Origin: Halichoerus grypus
Taxonomy: Eukaryota > Chordata > Mammalia > Carnivora > Phocidae
Assembly: GCF_964656455.1 (NCBI RefSeq)
Contig: NC_135726.1
Span: 32,021,930-32,085,929 of the forward strand
DNA: 64,000 nucleotides
Direction: 5' to 3'
The notes beneath the pieces were generated by a model that searched no databases, was not told the origin of the DNA, and saw nothing but the letters and a program-made list of their open reading frames with translations. How positions within the stretch are numbered: position 1 is the first letter of the stretch; every line of letters begins with the position of its first letter. Shown here one piece after another: positions 19,672 to 31,492 of this stretch. A program made the position numbers and the translations under genes.

Positions 19672-22600
19672 CTGCAGGGGAGCGAAGCAGAGAGCCACCC
19701 GGGGCTTCAGCCACAGGGCATCCACAGCCCCGGGAATCAGAGGCCCCAGTGAAACCTGAGGAAGGGAAAGCCCCCTGGCTCCCCCAGAAGTCAAGCCTAA
19801 GGCAGAAACGTGCATATGAGGTTCACTTGGGAGGGGATCCTAGGATGCAGGAGCAAAGGGGCAGGGAGCGGGGGATGACGTGAATGAGCGGGTCCAGCCA
19901 CGGGCAACTGGCCTCAGTGGCGCTTGGGTCCTCGGAGGGACTGTGTGGACCCCACCTCAGAAAAGTCTCATCCCTCCAGGGTAGAGTTGCCCTGGGGGTG
20001 ACGCTACATTGCCGGGACTTCCGGGCTGTCCTGCAAAGGCTGAGCCAGCGCCCACTTGGAGAAAGCTCTCACGGTGGGCACTGTCCACCAGCAGCAGGTG
20101 AACTGAGAGGCAGGTCAGGGAGACTGCTGGCAGAAGGGCCCCGACAGCACCTACTTCGGGTCTGATGAGCTCCTTCTGAGTGAAAACTGGAAAACTAGAT
20201 GTGTCGCTAAAGATAAACTACTCTGTGAGAACTTGACCCAATCTCATCTTCTCTCTGGGCCTCAGTTATGCCCTCAAGCAGAACAGGGATGTCCAACCCA
20301 TGCTCCGTGAAGCGTCTCAGAGACTTCTGACTGGGGAATGGAGGGATAAAATAGGTCTCCCTTTGTTCTGGGCGTCTGTTAAGGGCGTTTGTCTGGCGGG
20401 GGGAGCATGCAGGGGAGGCTTCCAGTTTTAAATGATGAAGCCTCTGGAAAAGGTATTTGCTCTCTATAGATTGGGCCCACAGATGGCCAGTTATCAGCCC
20501 TGCGGCTCTTCATAAACAGACAGACTCAGCCCTCACCTTATTCCCCACCCCTAAGCCATTCAGACAGAGGCGACAGCAAGCACTACCATGGCCAGGCAGG
20601 TATACGGATGAGTGACCCGGAGTGGGGAACCCACAGAGGTGGCTCCCACTCGGCACCGCCGACTGGCTCCGTGGCAGTGCTGGCTAAGGGAGGGTCATTC
20701 CAGAAATCCAGAATCTTCGGCTAAATCTTCAGAATCTCTGATACTGGAAACTCATTTACTTTTTGTCAACTCCCCGTTTTCCCATCTCCCCAGCCCCTGC
20801 TGACCACCATTCCACTTTCTGACTCCATGAATCTGACTCTTCCAGGTACCTCAAAGAAGTGGAATCACGTGGGATTGGTCTTTTTGTGACTGGCTTGTCG
20901 CACTTTGCGAGAGGTCCCGGAGGCCCATCCCTGTTGTGGCACCTGGTAGGATTTCCTTTCTTTTTAAGGCTAAATAATACTGCATTGTATGTATATGTTT
21001 ATCCACCCCTCTGCTGCGGGAAGCCAGGGACACTTGGGTGGCTTTGCCTTTTGGCTCTTGGGAAAAATGCTGCTGCGGGCCTGGGGGTCCAGGTATCTCC
21101 TTGAGACCCTGCTTTGGGCTACAGAGACTCAGAAGTGGAATCACTGGGTCATACGGGAATTCTGTGTTTAGCTTTCTGAGGACCTTCCACGCGGCCTTCC
21201 ACAGCAGCCGTGCCATCTGAACATTCCCACCCACAGCACACAGGGGTTCTGCTGTCGCCGCTTCCTCGGGGACACTTGTCATTGTCGGTCTATTGGGTTT
21301 TTTTATAGTAGCCATCTTAACGCATATAAGGTGAGATCCCACTGCGGTTTTGATTTGCATCTCCCAATGATGAGTGATGTTGAGCACCTTTTCATGGGCT
21401 TCTTGGCCATTAATTTGTATCTCTTCTTTGGAGAAATGATCAAGTTCCTTGCCCATTTTTTAATTGGGTTGTTGGCTTTCCTGCTGTGGAGGTGCAGTTC
21501 TTTTTATATTCTGTATATTAATCTTTTATCAGATACGTGATTTGCAAATATTTTCTCTCTTTCTGTAGGTTGTCTTCCACTCTGCTGTGTCCTTTGATGC
21601 ACATTAGTTTTGAATTTTGATGTAGTCAATTCATCTATTTTTACTTCGGTTGCCTGTGATAACTTAATTTTTAACAAAACCTTCTGGGGGGCTGGGCCGA
21701 AACATCTCGGGGCTACGTTGGGATTGTGAAGGCTGCCAGTTTGAGACCCAGGCTCGCTGGCTCACTCAGCAATCTCAGCTCCTCTGGCCAGGCCCGCGGA
21801 GGACTCCTCTTCTCGCCCCTTCTTCCCTTGAGCTGCTCTGCATACCCACGTTTGCCCCCTCCTTCTTAGGAAGTCCATGCAGGAGGACGCAGTGTCTCCA
21901 TTTTACAGATGCGGAAGGTGAGGTCCACCAACATCATCCCCCAAGTGTCCTATCCCAAGCCAGGCGTGGGGGGCAGGGACTCAGGGTCTAGGAACAGGCC
22001 TGCTCGGCAATCCCAGCTGAAAAATCGACTCTTGCCTGTACGGGGCCCAGCACACAGAAGTAGATGCTCGTGAATATTTATTGCACAAACGAACAGGTAC
22101 TTTCTTCTGAGTTGGGAAGTGAGCCCAGACGCCAGCTCTGGGCCATAGCTGCAGTGAGGTGGGAGCCTGTCTGCCCCAGCGCACAGAAACATGCCTGCAG
22201 ACAGCCAGAGAGCATGGAGGGGACCGGTATTTATAGCCAGCTTTGAGGAGTGGCCTTGGGGCTAAAAATAGACCAAGGGGAAACACGAGGCTGGGTTCTC
22301 CCTGGACTGGAAGCCAGCCCCCTCGCTCCTCGGCAGGAGGAAGACACGATCCAGGGATGGCCTTCTCTAGGCCAGGCTGGGGCACCCTCCTCGGGAACCC
22401 TCACCTCCCTGCTCTTCCTCTCATTACCGAGGGTAAAGAAAGGCAAGATGCAGAACCAGACGGCAGTGTCTGCCCGCGGGTTTCTGCAAGGCCTCCGAGC
22501 GGGGGGCCATCCCTCTTAAGGTCAGCATCTCCGAACCAGCAAGGAATGAAGGCGGCGGCTAACAGGGCCAGCGGGGTCTTGGCCGCCACACGAGTGAGAA

Positions 22601-24736
22601 GACAGGGCAATGCCACCCACCGCACCCCCGAGAAGCCCAGCCCAGCTGCCTGCGTGGCCTTGAGAGACAGCTGGGGCCACCGCCATTCAGCTCAGTTAAC
22701 CAAGCTTCCAGACTGCAGTGTGCTTCCCCGTGAAGATAATTACACCGCAGCGGCCATTCCCAAACAGGATGGGGAGGAACGGTGGCCGCTCACTCCACAC
22801 AAAGCATCACAGCTGGAGGGGGACGGGGGTTCACCTAAACCATGCCCCCCTCCCCGGCCTCCCCAACATCTCCAACCAAGAAGGGTTTCCACTGCTTCCC
22901 AAGTACCCAGGTCCCTCTTGGGGCTTTGCCTGCCCGGAATCCATTCCCCTGCCCCCTAGTAACTGCAGTAGCTCAGACCAGGTCCTGCCCCTGCTTGATT
23001 TTATATTGTGAGCCGATTACACGCCCCCTCTCACTTTCAGTCTTCGTGGCTCACATATCTGATAACTTCCCCTCGGCTCCACGACCCGGAATAGGGCCAT
23101 CTCAAGCATCGCAAACCCACGGCAAAAATGACTGGGTCGGGGCCACTCGTGTGAGGGGGTCGGAGCCAGTGAGATTTAGTTCTGGAACTTCTGAATTGCG
23201 AGAGCTGCTGAGGGTCCCGGATAGAGGGAAAACGTCAGCCAGGGCAGGGCTGCTGGGCAATGGAGGAACACAGAGGAAAGAGAGCCACTAAAGGTAGCTA
23301 GTCTTGAAGGCACCGAGCCTCTGGATCCAGCCATGCCTGAAGTCAGTGCCCTGGACCACATTTCGGTTATGTGAACCAATATATTCCTTTTTTTTTTTTT
23401 AACCTATAACAGTTTGCTGGGATTCTGTCACTTACCTCCCCAAGAACCCTGCATGATTTTAAGTCACTCACAGTTTCTTCCCCAGCCCTGTTTGAATATT
23501 CCTTAAGCCACGGCCTGAGGAAGAGATACCCTTTTTTTCACCCAGGCGTCCCCTCTGACAGCTTCTCCTGCACCAGCCACAGAAAAGAAAATCTGTAGCC
23601 CTGAACCAGGCAGGGAGAGAAGACAGCAAAGCTTCTCTGGGGACACCCCGGACGCCCTCGTGAGCTGCACGTGAGGCGGGCGCGGAGCCAGCCATGCTGC
23701 TCTCAGACCCCTATGCAGACCGGTAGCAGGTCCCATATCTGAAAACCAGGGCCTCCTGGGGAGGGAGAGGATGTCGCAGAGGGACGGTGGGAAAAGCAAC
23801 AAGGAGGCAGAAGGGGTGGCACCCAGGCCCAGGGTGGAAGGGAGGCAGAGACCGCAGTAGCTCCGACCAGGTCCTGTCCCTGCTTCCCCCAACCCACCGG
23901 TGGCTTCCCTGAGCCCCAGGACCCCAGACCAGGGCCTGACACACGGGTCTCCTCCAGCACCTTCAACACCCCGAGCACTCCTGCTCTGCACCTGCCGGGC
24001 GCCTCTCCCCCAGCTGCGCACGGCCACGCTCCCCTAGGAGGTTCCCTAGACACACGGGCCCCTCTCTGTCACACTGTTGATCTCCTTCACCTCACAACCG
24101 TCCTGTTAACTGTTTGGGACCGGCCTCCCTCAGCAGCTGTTGGAGCCACGGGCTGGGAGCTGTGTCTGAACTGTTCGTCCCCTCGTCCCCACAGCTGGGG
24201 CATGGCGGATGCGCACAGTGGGTGCTCAGTATTCAGACAGAGGCGTGGAAGAAGGGTGAGAGGCACACAGGGGGGACAGAGGTGTGGCAGGAGGGCTGAG
24301 GGCAGAGACGCCGGCGTTCAGAGGGAGAGGGTGGTGAAGCACAGGCCCGTGGCCAGGCCAGGCATAGAGTTCTCGGTGCTGGGGGTGCTCATTCCTGCCC
24401 GGCAGAGGGAGGCACTGCCTGGCCTCCGTGTGCCCACCCGGCCCCAGCTCCTGGGCGCACTGGCTGAGGTGGGAAGTGGCCTGGGATGGTCGCAGCCCCT
24501 GCCCCAGCCAGAGCTCTGGGACTCGAGAGAGGAGGCAGGATGGGACGTTGTTGGGACTCAGGGTCCTCCTCTGGGGAGCCCTCAGGGCTCTGCGCCTGCC
24601 TCCCGCCCTTCCCCTCCCCTGGGGGGGGGGCAGTGCCTAGGCTGAGTGCAGGGGAGCCCGGCCACCCCGTCCTCTGTCCCTGCTGCCCACTCACCAGGTC
24701 TCCCTGAAGCCCCAGTGGCCCGGCAGGTGCACTCAC
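19672..24736 (-). other. NKD1: NKD1 intron 6
   Basis: This is a 5.1 kb intron that interrupts the EF-hand loop between codons. It contains a minus-strand L1 ORF2 remnant (20745-21680) and otherwise GC-rich, mostly unique sequence. A pair of 32-base near-identical words lies at 22965 and 23854. The long open frame at 22243-22959 lacks an ATG start and looks composition-driven. Confidence 0.9.
20745..21680 (-). mobile_element. L1 LINE remnant, ORF2 C-terminal region and 3' part
   Basis: On the minus strand the reading frame 20851-21456 contains ORF2-like stretches: WKAAWKVLRKLNTEFPYDPV, the IPLLSLCSPKQG region, HTMQYYLALKRKEILPG, and SQSATSQSQKDQSHVIPLL. These correspond to the C-terminal end of L1 ORF2. 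The reverse transcriptase and endonuclease domains are absent. It is a 5'-truncated fossil in NKD1 intron 6, in the same orientation as the gene. Confidence 0.85.
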
Positions 24737-24832
24737 CTCACGGGTGACCTTGCCATTGTTGTCAAAGTCGTACAGGGTGAAGGTCCACTCCTGCCGGCTG
24801 TCCTCTTCTACGGACACGTCACACTGTAACTC
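24737..24832 (-). CDS. NKD1: NKD1 coding exon 6 (EF-hand entry)
   Basis: This 96-base, phase 0-0 exon encodes exactly 32 codons: ELQCDVSVEEDSRQEWTFTL followed by YDFDNNGKVTRE. The acceptor GTCCAG ends at 24833 and the donor GTGAGT starts at 24736. EWTFTLYDFDNNGKVTRED is the single recognisable EF-hand of naked cuticle proteins. The loop ligands D-x-D-N-N-G are here, and the twelfth loop position (Asp) is the first codon of exon 7, so an intron interrupts the loop. This exon is the strongest identification anchor, since its sequence is nearly identical across vertebrates. Confidence 0.98.
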
Positions 24833-25244
24833 CTGGACACAGACAGACAACCACGGATGTGGCTGGGGTACCCAGAGGCCAGGTCACGGGGCGGCCGCCT
24901 CCCCACTGCCCTCCCCAGACCTCGTGTGAAGGAAGAGCACAACAACCACGACACGAGGGACCAGGTGGGGAGGCCAGGCCGGGCAGGGGAGGTCTGGCCC
25001 CGGGAGAGACGCCTGCAGGGGTGCCGGACAGCCTCTGGGTCTTTGAAGGCAAAAGAAACACGGGCCGGGGCGGGGGTGTGAGCTGGGGGTCTGCGAGGAG
25101 GCTTCGTGGCCTCAGGGCGACGGAACCTGGACCAAGGGACAGAAGTTACTGGAAGACACAGGGACTAGTAACGGGAAGCTATTACAGGATGCCCAGGGTG
25201 GCCACCTGACCTGGAAGGCAGGGGAGGGTGAGCGAGCACTAAAA

Positions 25245-25390
25245 GGTAAAGCCCCAGCTCAGCCCCGGGTGCCAGCAGGTACATGGCCCTCCATGGCTGT
25301 GTGACCCTGGGCGTAGCTTCTCTGTACCTCAGTTTCCCCTTGTGTAAATTATGGGAAAGGCCAGTACTGATCTCACGAGGCAGATGGGAG
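25245..25390 (+). repeat. MIR SINE fragment
   Basis: Forward-orientation MIR core: GGCTGTGTGACCCTGGGCGT, then TCTCTGTACCTCAGTTTCCC. Confidence 0.65.
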
Positions 25391-26719
25391 CATGAAGCGC
25401 CCCACCCCGCATCCCCTCGGCATTCCCGGGCAGCTGTGGTGGACGGTTCTTGACCTCCCACCTTAAGCAGCCAGCTTCTGTGTCCAAGGAAGACCCGAAG
25501 AGCCGGGGATTGAGTGCCCGGGGCAGTGTGAGGCATTCTGCACGGCCCCAGCTGCTCTGGCACCAATCCACCCATTCACCCACTGGTATTGGCTTCCCTC
25601 CTTTGCTGCTCCCTGGGATCACCTGCCAAGTCCTTGCCTCGGGCTCTGCAACGGGGGAACTGGAAAAAGCGTGGAACTGTTTGGCACCTAGAGAAGTCCA
25701 ATTAATGATAGTAGCTGCCATTGTCTTTGCTGTCATGTTAACATATGATGCACGTAACGTTAACAATGACTTCATTATCATCGCTCACAGGACCCGACGT
25801 GTCTAACCACAGGCACCCGAGCTGGGCAGTGATGAGCTCTGTCCCTGGCAGTGCGTATGCAGGAGCCAGCTGAACACCAGATAGAAAGTTCGAGAACGGC
25901 TGGCTGGTTTGCCAAAGAGGGTCACAAGATCCTATGAAAACAAGCAAAGACGCTCCCAGGCCATTCCGTTCCACGTCTTGCCTCAGCTGCCCTCTCCTTT
26001 TGCAGGAAGACGGGCTCGGGCCCCCAGAGAGGAGTGGTACCTGGCCCCTGAACGCCGGCAGGGATGTGCCCGAGCGCGGCGTCCCTGCCCCCAGCCTCTG
26101 CAGCTCGAAGCCAGTTCCCTCCAGCAGTCCTCGGGCGGCCCACGCGGAGTTCAAAGTCAGCCTTCCCTCAGTTGTGACATGCCCGTCTGATACCTGCCAA
26201 GTGCCCGCTCTGCTCTGTGAGGCGCCGTTTCATGTAGCACAGTGCTCGCCCTGCACACGTGCCCCCCCCCCCCACTCACACACTCACACTCACACAGCGT
26301 TCATCTGATTCCTTCTCGCTGGCCCTCCTGCACGGCTCCAAAGACAGCTCGGGGTTCAGTAACTATCCCCCTCTCAACTTCTGTCATATATGTCTTTGTC
26401 CCCCCAGCCCCCCACCACCTGGGCTTCTCAGGTGAGTCCTCCTCATGGGCCGTGAATGAGTCCCGGACAGTCAGCCGGGCCCTCCCCAGAAATCGGCCCA
26501 CTCGGGCCTCCAGGGAAGTGAGACGTCTCGGTCTGAGCCTTCCCTCTGCCGCTGCACTCGGCCCTCGGCTCTGCCAACCACCCCAGAAGACACGCAGGGA
26601 CGCTGGTGGGCTCCGGGAAGCAGCTAGCAACCCCAGCTCCCCAACGGGATGCTGCCCGCCCCCCTCAGCTCCTGCATTCAGGGCCCACTGTGACCTGTCT
26701 CACACCCTGTCCTGAGTCA

Positions 26720-27180
26720 TCTCCCCAGACCACCCACCATCACTACGCAACACGATGCAGCTTTGTGTCCACACAGCTTGCGGCCCCGACAGGCCTCTGG
26801 GCCTTTGCTCCTGCTGTTCCCTCAGCCGGAAGTGCTCTCCTTATCCCAGGGGCTCCGTGTCCTCACCTCTGCCAACTCCTACTCCTGCACTCAGAGGCTC
26901 AACTCAGACCCGCATCCGCCCCACCGTCTGCTTACAGCCACCGCCCTGCACACACCCAGGAACTGCCTCCAAACCCTGCACGCCCCAGCCTGACCGAGGC
27001 GGCCACCCCTCCGCGTGCTCCCGGACCCCCATCACATCCCCAGCTGTGCAGTTACTGGGTCTAGGTCACTCTCCCGTCCCCCTCACCACACCGTGCTCCG
27101 GGAGGGCAGGGCCATGCCCCGTTCACTGTGGCGTCCCCTGGTAACCGGCAGGTGTCAATCAAGCTTGGTTGGAAGGAAGA
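26720..27180 (+). repeat. L2-like stretch
   Basis: It contains GGGCCTTTGCTCCTGCTGTT followed by CCCTCAGCCGGAAGTGCTCT, the typical L2 motif, and a terminal CCGGGAGGGCAGGGCCATGC-like segment. It is divergent and the boundaries are approximate. Confidence 0.55.
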
Positions 27181-28001
27181 AGGAAAGTGCTGACGTGATA
27201 GTGGACACCCTTTTAAGCATGTTAGGCGCATTAACTCACCAGGCCTACAATAAATACCCCGATAAGAAAGACTGAAACTACCCGCATATCCCAGGGGAGG
27301 CCAGTGGGGATGGGAACCCTAGGCTGCTGGCTCCAGAGCTATGCCCCAGTGGCCTCATGGAGGGAAGCAGAGAAGAAGGGAGGAGAAGGGAGGGCAGAGA
27401 GAAGCTGGTAAGCTCCGTGCCAACAGGCCCGGGTTCCGCTCTCCGGCACCCGGCCCTGCTTGGTACACAGAAGGAGCTTAACGTACTGTTTGGGATGGGG
27501 CAGGACAGACAGACTGCAAGCTCTAGGATGACGTGTTCCTTTAGCTGTTGACCGCATGGGGAAACTGAGTCCCAGATAGGGCCTCCTGCCACTCTGCATC
27601 CAGCCCACCCGAGAGCCCCGACATGTTCCCCAGAACAGCCCCAGGAGTCGAATCAAAGGCTTCTTCCAGTAACGAGGAAACCGAGGCCCAGAGGGGAAGG
27701 CAGGCCCCTAGTACAGTAATGGCAGCGCCAGGGCCAGCCGTCCCCCCAGCCCTCGCTCACGTCCTCCCCCAGACCGCCGGGTCACAGCCCCGTGGGATGG
27801 CGGTGCTGAGTCCTCAGGGCCCACGCGGAGCTGGGGCAGCCCCAGACGTGGCGGGACAAACCTCCCACAAAGGGCAGCTGTTCACACAGGAGGTGAAAGC
27901 CCTCTGCATCTGGACGGGCCTCAGCGCCCCTCCTCGAAAAGCACCGCCGAGAGGATAGAAGCCCTACTCTCCAGAGCCCAGCGCCAGGAAAGGGAACTTA
28001 C

Positions 28002-28108
28002 TTCAAATTTCAGCTGCTTCTTGGAGCCCAGGCAAGATTCACTCGCCTTCTCCCTCCTCTTCTCATCTCCGCTGGCCAACCCGTCTGTCTTCTCGGGAGG
28101 CAGGGCCA
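28002..28108 (-). CDS. NKD1: NKD1 coding exon 5
   Basis: This 107-base exon encodes VALPPEKTDGLASGDEKRRE followed by KASESCLGSKKQLKFE. The acceptor CCCGCAG precedes TGGCCC, and the G left by exon 4 completes Val (GTG). The donor is GTAAGT after GAA, phase 0, joining to GAG of exon 6 to give the family-typical KQLKFEELQCD. It is a charged, probably disordered linker between the N-terminal membrane-targeting part (off window) and the EF-hand. Residue differences from human (for example EKRREKASESCLG for EKKMERVSEPCPG) are what would be expected in a fast-evolving linker. Confidence 0.97.
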
Positions 28109-29799
28109 CTGCGGGGAGGACAAGTGAGACAGCGTGAGGACCGTCCCCAGCTGGGCCTCGGGGCCACCACACCCACTGGGGCTTTGGTCTGGGGACCAGG
28201 CCCCTTCCTGCCCTGCCCGTGCGCTAAAGTCAAAATCACTTGGCTCTCTGGCCTCGGGTAATGTCCAGGGCTGCCCGAGGGGAGCCCCCCTCCCAGGTCA
28301 CCTGTGCCGGCCACTCAGATGACCCCAGGGCGCCTCAAGGCCGCCATTCTCTGCCCCAACTATACAGCCCAGATAAGCAGCCTGCAGCCAGCCAGACCAG
28401 AGGCAGGTGGACAGGAAGCTCACAGACCGTGGCCACTTTCCACACAGTCTCACTGCCTTCCCTGCTGACATTTTGGCCTCGAAGATGCTGCCGGCCTGGG
28501 CCCAGGCAAAGGCACGCCGCACGGGCAGTCAGGAGGACTGAGGGAAACAGGAGGCGCGGGGCCTCCCTCAGGCGGCCTGAGGAGCAGCCTCAGTCTCTGC
28601 TTGGGTCCTCCTGACACTATGTGTGACCCAGGGTGGGTCGTGTACCTTCTCCAGACATCTCGATGGTTTCCCTGTCAACAGGGATCAGAGCAGTCCCCTC
28701 CCAGAGGATCCTTGGGTGGATTCAGTGAGCTAGGACTGAAAGGGCCAAGAGCCCAGGGCCAGTACACAGGGTCCTAGCAGCTGCGAATAGTTACAGTCAA
28801 GGGGAATGATGTCCTCTTCTCCCTCCCACCCCAACTCGATCTCTCCAGAATCAGCACAGTTGGTAGCTAAGTTTTCTCAAAATGGAGGCCTTGGGAATGC
28901 AAAAGGACACAATTCGTATCAAACACAGGCAGCCTGGGATGGGGAACAGCAGGGAGGGAGGAGCTGAAGATAAGGATGCTCCGGTCACCAGTCCAGACGG
29001 GTGGGGACAGGAAGGCCACGGCAGCAACAGACTGACCTGGCTCCATCCACAGCTCCCCTCCCAGAGGGGCCTGAGTATTCCCTTTCTCTTCACTCCGGGT
29101 ACACCCAGACGGATTCAGGGGGACCCCCCCCCGCTGGCCCGCAATGCCCCCACAGCAAGGCAACAACTCCTTAGAGCTGTCAGGGATCCAGCGGGAGACC
29201 CTGTCTCAGCCCCAGACCCCAGCTCCCTCCTGGTGCTTTCACAGAATGAGGCTGATAAGGACAAACCTAAAAGGAGATCCAGCTCCTTGGAGGCCTCCAG
29301 GGCAGGGGGGGGGGGGTGGGGGGTGGGGCCTTGACGGCACTGACGGCTTCTGATCTAGTGAATAAAACCAGGTCCTGCCCTCCCTGCTCCTCCAAAGCAA
29401 ACACCACCATGGCCAGGCGGCACGCCAGCCCAGTGCAACGCTGAGTCCTGGGGCAGTCGAGCCGGCGGGTAGCCAGTGACCCAAGGACAGCCAAGCACGC
29501 AGCCTGGGCCACCCTGATTCCCCCACCCCAAATCTGCGGGTCCTGCTGGGCCCGAGCATCCGCCATCGTGGGACCGGCCGGGGTGCAAGGCAAAGCGCTC
29601 GACCAGGCCACAAAGCAGTGGGCACTACGGCCGCCCCCACTTAGAAAAAGGCAAAAAGGTCTAGAGAGGCTTGTCAGAGCGAGTCAGGGAGCGGAGTCTC
29701 TCTCCATTCCTAGCCCTCAGCTCTAGGAGGCCCCAGCATCTCCGGTGGGCGCAGCTGAGCTCGGCGGGAGCATCCTGATGAAAGGACTGATACTCTGGG

Positions 29800-30003
29800 T
29801 CCATATCCCAACCCTGCTACTGACTGGCCTGGGCAACGTTGGGTAAGGCCCTGGACTGCTCAGGATCTCAGTCCCCTCGTGTGGAAAATGGGGATGAAAT
29901 GGTTTCTTCCTCACAGGGTTACTGGGGTGGGTGGGGGGAGGCAATGAGGAAAGTCCCTCCTTAGCACAGTGGCCTGCGTGCAACAGGTGCTCAGTAAAAG
30001 CTT
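29800..30003 (+). repeat. MIR SINE
   Basis: Forward order: CCCAACCCTGCTACTGACTG, GGAAAATGGGGATGAAATGG, CTTCCTCACAGGGTTACTGG, and the terminal CAGGTGCTCAGTAAAAGC. Confidence 0.75.
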
Positions 30004-31299
30004 GGCTTTGCACAAGATGGAGAGGAGCCGTGGTCCCAGCCGATAGCCCAGATCCAGAGGATCCCCCTCACCCCAAAACCGCCCCACTGGAGAAACCATG
30101 GTGCTCTTCTGGCCGGCAACATCCTCTTTTCGGCCCCCCTGTGGGGGGCGGGGGGAAGAAGAAAGGAAAACAAAGCCCAGCTCCATCTTCAAAGCTGCAG
30201 CCTCCCTCCACAGAGGTCCTGGCTGGAGATGTAAGCCAGCCAGGCTTATCGAAACCAAACTTCAAGTTCAAAGAGAAGTTATCAGAAAACCACCTTCAGG
30301 TTCAACATTGCCTTTCAAGTTCCACTTGATAAAACCCAAAGAAAAGAAAGCTCTGTCCCTGCTCCCTCCTTCTCTGGAGCACCCCTCCCCACATGCAGGC
30401 CCTCCCTGCCTCCCCTCCTTCCTCCTCACCCAATGGGGTAGAAAACGCCCCCCTCGACCACTCACCCTCTTCCTGTGTCTTCTCTAAAGACCAGTGTGGT
30501 CTGGATTGCCTTCTCTTCACCAAGGGGTCCCTCATCCCATCCCAGCTCAGAAAACCCCTCAGACACCTATGGGGCTGGCCACCGATGGGTAATAGGACTG
30601 GGAGCCATCCTGCCCCCGAGCCCTGGGGGCTAGGAACAGGGACAGTCAGCTCCCTCCGCCCCCACCGAAGAAGGCCCTTCACCCTGTCACTGTCCCCCGC
30701 CCAATGGCCAGAGGAGGTGTCAGAGATGATCGGAAAGCCTAGCAGACCCCAGTGCCAGAGGCAGGGGCTGGGACTTGGGGCCCTGCTTCTACACCCACAT
30801 GTGAACCCTCTCAAACCAAACATCGACCAGCAGCCAGCCCCGCCACCCCTGCACAGAACAAACTGCCCTCCATACATCCATCGTTGGGCTCATGGGCAGG
30901 CACAAGAAGGGTAAAGGGTACCCACTTCGGGCTGCCAAGGTCCCACCAACCAGCAAAGAGAATGGCATTTTTGTCGAGATGGGCTTTGGCGCCAAATTCT
31001 GAGCCCATTCTCTCTCTCCTACTCCTGCTCAGCCCAGAGATTTTTTTTCCCCCCGAGATGATCTTCTTGGGGGGCATAATTTCAGAGGGACTCTGATCAT
31101 TCTTTAATCACTCACAGCAACAACAGGAGATACTGCTAACTTGAAAGAAGAAAGGAAAGCTGGAGGAAGAGTAGAGAAAGGAAGGGAAGGGTTGGAGCAA
31201 GGAAGAAAGAAAAGTCTTCACGTTCAAAGACTTGTATTCTGGGTTTATAGCCTACGTTCCTATCATACCTTTAGATGTGACGTACCTGTAGATGACTTA

Positions 31300-31492
31300 G
31301 AACAGCCAGCCCACCCACCACCTGTTTTTGTAAATAAAGTTTTATTGGGACACAGTCACGTTCATATGCACTGTGTATGGCTGCTTCGCTCTATGATGGC
31401 AAAGTTCAGTAATCACAACAGAGACTATATGGCCCGCAAAGCCTTAAAGTTGTACTCTCCTGGCCCTTTATAGAAAAGTTTATGAACTGCAC
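31300..31492. mobile_element. hAT-type DNA transposon fossil
   Basis: The block TTTTTGTAAATAAAGTTTTA, TTGGGACACAGTCACGTTCA, GTGTATGGCTGCTTCGCTCT and AGACTATATGGCCCGCAAAG is a widely dispersed mammalian DNA transposon end, hAT-type by my recollection. The subfamily is not assigned. Confidence 0.55.

Larger units (their letters stand above)
24833..28001 (-). other. NKD1: NKD1 intron 5
   Basis: This is a 3.2 kb intron holding a MIR near 25245-25390, an L2-like stretch near 26720-27180 and a short CA/CACACT run at 26274-26297. No additional exon was recognised. Confidence 0.9.

Noticed and set aside
20851..21456. 201-codon minus-strand ORF
   Set aside because: It is an L1 ORF2 C-terminal remnant without the catalytic domains.
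22243..22959. 238-codon plus-strand ORF
   Set aside because: It starts at a non-ATG codon, shows no domain, and lies inside a GC-rich intron antisense to NKD1.
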